Of a DNA stretch of 64,000 bases, positions 59,830-64,000 are shown piece after piece. The DNA is taken from contig CAMMMX010000010.1 of the NCBI GenBank assembly GCA_946498095.1, forward strand, positions 36,597 through 100,596, given 5' to 3'. The position numbers and the translations under genes are program-made. Under the pieces are notes generated by a model, which was not told the DNA's origin, searched no databases, and saw nothing but the letters and a program-made list of their open reading frames with translations. How positions within the stretch are numbered: the first letter of the stretch is position 1; each line of letters starts with the position of its first letter. This stretch comes from an uncultured Clostridia bacterium (GTDB lineage: Bacteria > Bacillota > Clostridia > Oscillospirales > Ruminococcaceae).

Positions 59830-62800
59830 ATGTCAGTTTCACGCATTTATGTGGAGAAGAAGCCGCCCTTCGCCGTCGAAGCGGCATCCGTCCTGTCCGA
59901 TTTGAAAACCTCTTTGCAGATTGCCGGCCTGACGGGCGTGCGCGTCCTCAACCGCTATGACGTGGAAGGCCTGGACGACGAAACCTTCCGCACCGCATCG
60001 GCGACCATCTTCTCCGAGCCGCCGGTGGACACCGTCCGCTTCGACCTGCCCGCTGTAGGGGACAACGAGCGCCTCTTCGCCAGCGAATACCTGCCGGGAC
60101 AGTTTGACCAGCGGGCCGACTCCTGCGCCCAGTGTATCCAGTTTTTGACCCACGGCGAACGTCCGCGCGTCGCCACCGCCAAAATCTACATCCTCTCCGG
60201 CGACATCTCCGACGCCGACTTCGACCGCATCAAGGGCTACCTCATCAACCCAGTGGAAAGCCGCGAAGCGTCGCTGGATACCTTCCAGACGCTCGACGTG
60301 CCCTACGCCGTCCCGCAGGCCGTCGAGACGCTGGAGGGCTTTACCGCCCTCGACAGCGCCGCGCTGTCCGACTTTGTCAAGCACTACGGTCTTGCTATGG
60401 ACGACGACGATATCCGCTTCTGCCAGGACTACTTCAAAAACCAGGAAAAGCGCGACCCGACCATCACCGAAATCCGGATGATCGACACCTACTGGTCGGA
60501 TCACTGCCGCCATACCACCTTCCTGACCCAGATAGAGAACGTCAAAATCGACGCGCCCTATATCGCCGACACCTACCGCGAGTACCTTGTCACCCGCGAG
60601 GAGCTGTATGCGGGACGCAGCGATAAGCCAGTCACCTTGATGGATCTCGCCGTCATCGCCGCCAAGAAGCTGAAGAAGGACGGGCTGCTGCGAGATTTGG
60701 ACGAGTCGGAGGAAATCAACGCCTGCTCGGTCAAAATCAAGGTGGATACCCCCCAGGGCGAGCAGGACTGGCTTTTGATGTTCAAGAACGAGACCCACAA
60801 CCACCCCACTGAAATCGAGCCTTTCGGCGGCGCGGCAACCTGCCTGGGCGGGGCCATCCGCGACCCGCTCTCCGGGCGTGCCTACGTCTACCAGGCGATG
60901 CGCGTCACCGGCGCGGGCAACCCGCTGACGCCGGTGCGCGACACCATTGAGGGCAAGCTCCCCCAGCGCAAGATTACCGTCGGTGCGGCGCAGGGCTACA
61001 GCTCCTACGGCAACCAGATCGGCCTGGCCACCGGCCACGTCGCTGAAATCTACCACGAAGGGTACACGGCGAAACGGATGGAAATCGGCGCGGTGATTGC
61101 CGCGGCCCCGGCGGGCAACGTCGTGCGTACCGCCCCACTCCCCGGCGACGTCGTCCTGCTGCTGGGCGGCAAGACTGGGCGGGACGGCTGCGGCGGCGCG
61201 ACCGGCTCCTCCAAGTCCCATACGCTTCAATCCCTGGAAAGCTGCGGCGCGGAGGTCCAGAAGGGCAACGCCCCGGAGGAGCGCAAGCTCCAGCGGCTGT
61301 TCCGTAACCCCGAGGTCACCTGCCTCATCAAACGCTGCAACGACTTCGGCGCGGGCGGCGTGTCCGTCGCCATCGGCGAGCTGGCGGACGGCCTTTCCAT
61401 CAACCTGGACGCCGTACCGAAAAAGTACGAGGGCCTGGACGGGACCGAGCTTGCCATCAGCGAGTCGCAGGAACGGATGGCAGTCGTCGTCGACCGCAAC
61501 GACGTGGACAAGATGATCGCGCAGGCGGCGCAGGAAAACCTGCTGGCGACGCCGGTCGCCGTCGTGACCGAGCAGCCCCGCCTGACCATGTCCTGGAACG
61601 GCAACGTCATCGTCGACCTCTCCCGCGACTTCCTCAATTCCAACGGCGCCCCCAAGCACACCGACGTGGAAATCCCCGCTCCCACCCTGGAATGCCATGC
61701 TGCCTTCTCCAACACCCCCGAGGGCTGGAAGGCCATGATGGCCGACCTCAACATCTGCTCCCAGAAGGGGCTGGTGGAGCGCTTTGACTCCACCATCGGC
61801 GGCAACACCGTCCTGATGCCTTTCGGCGGCAAAACCCAGCTGACGCCCCAGCAGGCGATGGCGGCGAAAATCCCCGTCATGGACGGCCGAACCACCACCT
61901 GCTCCCTGATGGGCTGGGGCTTCAACCCCTTTGTCAGCCAGTGCAGCCCCTACCACGGCGCGGCGTTGGCCGTCGTCGAATCGGTGTCCAAGGTCGTCGC
62001 GGCGGGCGGCAACCGGAAAAAATGCTGGCTGACCTTCCAGGAATACTTCGAGCGGACGCAGAACACCCCGTCGCGCTGGGGCAAGCCGATGGCTGCCCTG
62101 CTGGGCGCTTACCGTGCCCAGCTTGCGCTGGGGATTGGCTCGATTGGAGGAAAGGACTCCATGTCGGGCACCTTCGAGCATATCGACGTCCCGCCGACGC
62201 TCGTTTCCTTCGCCGTCTCCACCGGCAACACGGGCCGGATTGTCTCGGCGGAGTTTAAAGAGCCGGGGAGCCGGGTGGTCTACCTTGCCCCCCGTTACGA
62301 CGAAAACGGCCTGCCGGATTTCAAAAGTGTCAAAGATGTATGGGATACGGTGCAGGACGCCATCGCTCAGGGAAGCGTCCGCGCGGCCTGGACGGTAACC
62401 TTAGGTGGCATCGCGGAGGCCGTCGCCAAAATGGGACTGGGCAACCGCATCGGCTTCGCCTTTGACCGCGTGATGAGCGACGAGGAGCTCTTCGTCCCCT
62501 GCTACGGCGCTTTCGTCCTGGAGCTTTCGGACGCCGCCGACATCCCCGGCGCGCAGCCGCTGGGACGTACGGTAAGCGAGTACGTCATCCGCACCGGCAA
62601 GGACGAAATCAGCCTCGACAACCTGCAGGAGAGCTGGGAGTCGACGCTGGAACCTATCTTCCCTTACCACACCCCCATGCCCAAGACCGGGATTCCCACC
62701 TATTCCTACCACGCTTCTTCCCGGAAAACGCCGAGCGTGCATATCGCAAAGCCGCGGGTACTGATACCGGTCTTCCCGGGAACCAACTGCGAGTACGATA

Positions 62801-63546
62801 CGGCCCGCGTCTTCGAGCAGGCGGGCGCTGTCGCCGAGGTGTGCGTCGTACGCAACCTCTCCTCCTCCGACATCGAGTCCTCCCTTTCCCGGATGGAGCA
62901 GGCCATCCGGAATGCTCAGATTGTCATGCTCCCCGGCGGCTTCTCCGGCGGCGATGAGCCAGACGGATCGGGCAAGTTCATCACCTCCTTCTTCCGTAAC
63001 CCCCGGATACAGGACGCGGTGCACGATCTGCTCAAATGCCGCGACGGGCTGATGCTGGGCATCTGCAACGGCTTCCAGGCGCTGATTAAGCTGGGGCTTG
63101 TCCCCTACGGCGAAATCGTCGACATGCGCGACGATTCCCCCACGCTGACCTTCAACACCATTGGACGCCACCAGTCGATGCTGGTCCGGACACGGATTGC
63201 CTCCAACCTCTCGCCTTGGCTGATGCATACCAACGTCGGCGACGTCCACACCGTCGCGATTTCCCACGGCGAAGGGCGTTTCGTCGCCACCGACGAGGAG
63301 ATCGCGCGGCTGGCGCAAAATGGACAGATAGCGTCGCAGTACGTCGACCTCAGCGGCTGCCCCACCAACGACATCCGCTGCAACCCCAACAACGCCGTCT
63401 GTGCCATCGAGGGTATCACCTCCCCCGACGGACGGGTGCTGGGCAAGATGGCGCACAGCGAGCGCTTTGCCCCGGGCGTCTTCCAGAACGTCGACGGCAA
63501 CAAGGACCAGATGCTCTTCCAAAGCGGTGTGGAATACTTCCTGTAA
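59830..63546 (+). CDS. purL: Phosphoribosylformylglycinamidine synthase, long single-chain form
   Basis: The 1238-residue enzyme turns FGAR, glutamine and ATP into FGAM. It has an N-terminal PurS-like part, a linker with DTYWSDHCRHTTF near residue 220, two AIR-synthase-like halves (NETHNHPTEIEPFGGAATCLGG near 318; CNDFGAGGVSVAIGELADG near 508), and a C-terminal glutaminase with LIPVFPGTNCEYDTAR near 978, the nucleophile in MLGICNGFQAL near 1079 and the His-Glu pair in SHGEGRF near 1143. This is the form of many Clostridia and Bacteroidetes. It ends at a terminator. Other pur genes are outside the window. Confidence 0.97.
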   Translation: MSVSRIYVEKKPPFAVEAASVLSDLKTSLQIAGLTGVRVLNRYDVEGLDDETFRTASATIFSEPPVDTVRFDLPAVGDNERLFASEYLPGQFDQRADSCAQCIQFLTHGERPRVATAKIYILSGDISDADFDRIKGYLINPVESREASLDTFQTLDVPYAVPQAVETLEGFTALDSAALSDFVKHYGLAMDDDDIRFCQDYFKNQEKRDPTITEIRMIDTYWSDHCRHTTFLTQIENVKIDAPYIADTYREYLVTREELYAGRSDKPVTLMDLAVIAAKKLKKDGLLRDLDESEEINACSVKIKVDTPQGEQDWLLMFKNETHNHPTEIEPFGGAATCLGGAIRDPLSGRAYVYQAMRVTGAGNPLTPVRDTIEGKLPQRKITVGAAQGYSSYGNQIGLATGHVAEIYHEGYTAKRMEIGAVIAAAPAGNVVRTAPLPGDVVLLLGGKTGRDGCGGATGSSKSHTLQSLESCGAEVQKGNAPEERKLQRLFRNPEVTCLIKRCNDFGAGGVSVAIGELADGLSINLDAVPKKYEGLDGTELAISESQERMAVVVDRNDVDKMIAQAAQENLLATPVAVVTEQPRLTMSWNGNVIVDLSRDFLNSNGAPKHTDVEIPAPTLECHAAFSNTPEGWKAMMADLNICSQKGLVERFDSTIGGNTVLMPFGGKTQLTPQQAMAAKIPVMDGRTTTCSLMGWGFNPFVSQCSPYHGAALAVVESVSKVVAAGGNRKKCWLTFQEYFERTQNTPSRWGKPMAALLGAYRAQLALGIGSIGGKDSMSGTFEHIDVPPTLVSFAVSTGNTGRIVSAEFKEPGSRVVYLAPRYDENGLPDFKSVKDVWDTVQDAIAQGSVRAAWTVTLGGIAEAVAKMGLGNRIGFAFDRVMSDEELFVPCYGAFVLELSDAADIPGAQPLGRTVSEYVIRTGKDEISLDNLQESWESTLEPIFPYHTPMPKTGIPTYSYHASSRKTPSVHIAKPRVLIPVFPGTNCEYDTARVFEQAGAVAEVCVVRNLSSSDIESSLSRMEQAIRNAQIVMLPGGFSGGDEPDGSGKFITSFFRNPRIQDAVHDLLKCRDGLMLGICNGFQALIKLGLVPYGEIVDMRDDSPTLTFNTIGRHQSMLVRTRIASNLSPWLMHTNVGDVHTVAISHGEGRFVATDEEIARLAQNGQIASQYVDLSGCPTNDIRCNPNNAVCAIEGITSPDGRVLGKMAHSERFAPGVFQNVDGNKDQMLFQSGVEYFL

Positions 63547-63572
63547 TGCATAAGGCCTCAGGGCCAAAAACG

Positions 63573-63615
63573 CCCCCGGGCGCGGCAACATGCTGCGCCT
63601 CGGGGGTATTTATTT
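63573..63615 (+). terminator. Terminator of mtaB-purL
   Basis: CCCCC and GGCGC arms (63573-63586) pair with GCGCC and GGGGG (63593-63606), followed by TATTTATTT. Confidence 0.75.
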
Positions 63616-63626
63616 GCCGGTGCGTC

Positions 63627-64000
63627 TTAGCCTGGCAGCTGAAGCACCTGCCCTGCGTAGATGGTATCGTCCACCTCCATCCCATTGTAGGACGCAAGCT
63701 CCTTGTACCGCCCGCCATCGCCCAGTTGCGACGCCGCGATGCTCCAGAAGCTGTCGCCTTTCTGGACGGTGTACGTCCCGCCACCGCTACTGCCGCCGGG
63801 GATTTGCAAAACCTGCCCCGGATAGATGGTGTCGTCCACCTCCATCCCGTTGTAGGACGCAAGCTCCTTGTACCGTCCGCCATCGCCCAGCTGTGACGCC
63901 GCGATGCTCCAGAAGCTGTCGCCTTTCTGGACGGTGTAGGTCCCCCCACCGCTACTGCCGCCGGGGATTTGCAAAACCTGCCCCGGATAGATGGTGTCGT
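63627..64000 (-). CDS. LysM-repeat protein, C-terminal end (runs off the right edge)
   Basis: The visible 124 residues consist of two full LysM-type units and the end of a third. Each unit is 55 residues: a GGSSGGG linker, TYTVQKGDSFWSIAASQLGD, then a helix-strand part with YKELASYNGMEVDDTIYPGQVLQIP. LysM domains bind N-acetylglucosamine in peptidoglycan or spore cortex. The two complete units differ by only a few residues, mainly at the last strand (IYAGQVLQLPG at the very end). The gene continues beyond the window with no stop or start visible, so total length and N-terminal domain are unknown; a cell-wall or spore protein is likely. Confidence 0.88.
   Translation of the reverse strand, partial: DTIYPGQVLQIPGGSSGGGTYTVQKGDSFWSIAASQLGDGGRYKELASYNGMEVDDTIYPGQVLQIPGGSSGGGTYTVQKGDSFWSIAASQLGDGGRYKELASYNGMEVDDTIYAGQVLQLPG
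63646..64000. repeat. 165-bp tandem repeats encoding LysM units
   Basis: The word ACCTGCC recurs at 63646, 63811 and 63976, exactly 165 bases (55 codons) apart, and the sequence between is nearly identical, including the Gly/Ser linker. At least two full copies lie in the window and a third begins at its edge. Confidence 0.9.

Noticed and set aside
1..64000. CRISPR array, tRNA or rRNA genes, prophage or integrative element
   Set aside because: No regularly spaced repeats other than the coding LysM units, no cloverleaf or rRNA sequence, and no integrase, capsid or transposase gene was found by reading both strands.

Overview
The window comes from a GC-rich, low-redundancy chromosome of a spore-forming member of the Clostridia, most probably an Oscillospiraceae/Ruminococcaceae-type gut anaerobe. 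The reasons are: the gene order mutS-ylbF-miaB; the cluster site-2 protease-scpA-scpB-DUF2953-ytfJ(gerW)-dacF-rluB; a long single-chain PurL; a TIGR03905/TSCPD protein; an HPr paralog without its histidine; and many strong Shine-Dalgarno sites and TTGxxx-17-TATAAT promoters. Placement below class level is inference. No rRNA, tRNA, CRISPR array, transposase gene or replication origin was recognised.

Layout. 1-2381 (minus): 5' part of mutS, ylbF, miaB behind one promoter. 2577-3052: a lower-GC Nudix gene. 3123-12570 (minus): a complete arginine operon in the order argG-argH-argC-argJ-argB-argD-[two tandem small membrane proteins]-argF-AEC transporter, transcribed from a promoter at 12542-12570. 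12850-14880 (plus): flavin-reductase-like protein, an aspartate carbamoyltransferase with a PyrI-type zinc tail, thioredoxin. 15177-19700: mixed accessory region (orphan AT-rich solute-binding lipoprotein, Nudix hydrolase, small protein, amidohydrolase, AT-rich acyltransferase, a strongly structured non-coding stretch). 19717-27523: rhamnose utilisation (GH78 rhamnosidase, UroD-like protein, RhaB, class II aldolase, RhaA; divergent DeoR regulator with an 18-bp palindrome). 27524-31335: a possible small RNA, two small unknown genes, DUF1638 and a RACo-type ferredoxin/ASKHA protein. 31365-32024: a metalloprotease-like gene broken by an amber codon. 32219-38459: pgk-tpiA-gpmI, degV, trmL, pyridoxamine kinase. 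38837-42254: a three-subunit biotin-dependent carboxyltransferase operon. 42274-47978: the protease-Scp-sporulation-DacF-RluB cluster. 48000-49352: a lower-GC accessory patch carrying a P-loop gene preceded by a six-codon leader ORF and two overlapping inverted repeats. 49659-56235: small ATPase, pgi, a second DacA-type carboxypeptidase, a large GH31 glycosidase. 56465-58302: TSCPD protein, PHP phosphoesterase, HPr-like protein. 58311-63615: mtaB-purL. 63627-64000: 3' end of a gene made of 165-bp LysM repeats.

Together the genes describe a saccharolytic anaerobe: it degrades rhamnosides and alpha-glucosides inside the cell, runs lower glycolysis from one operon, makes its own arginine, and carries a transcarboxylase-like module. 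The points most worth a second look are the leader-peptide architecture at 48584-48690, the paired small membrane proteins inside the arginine operon (5018-5322), the PyrB-zinc-domain fusion, the divergent carboxyltransferase module, and the structured non-coding stretches at 19446-19695 and 27646-27905.
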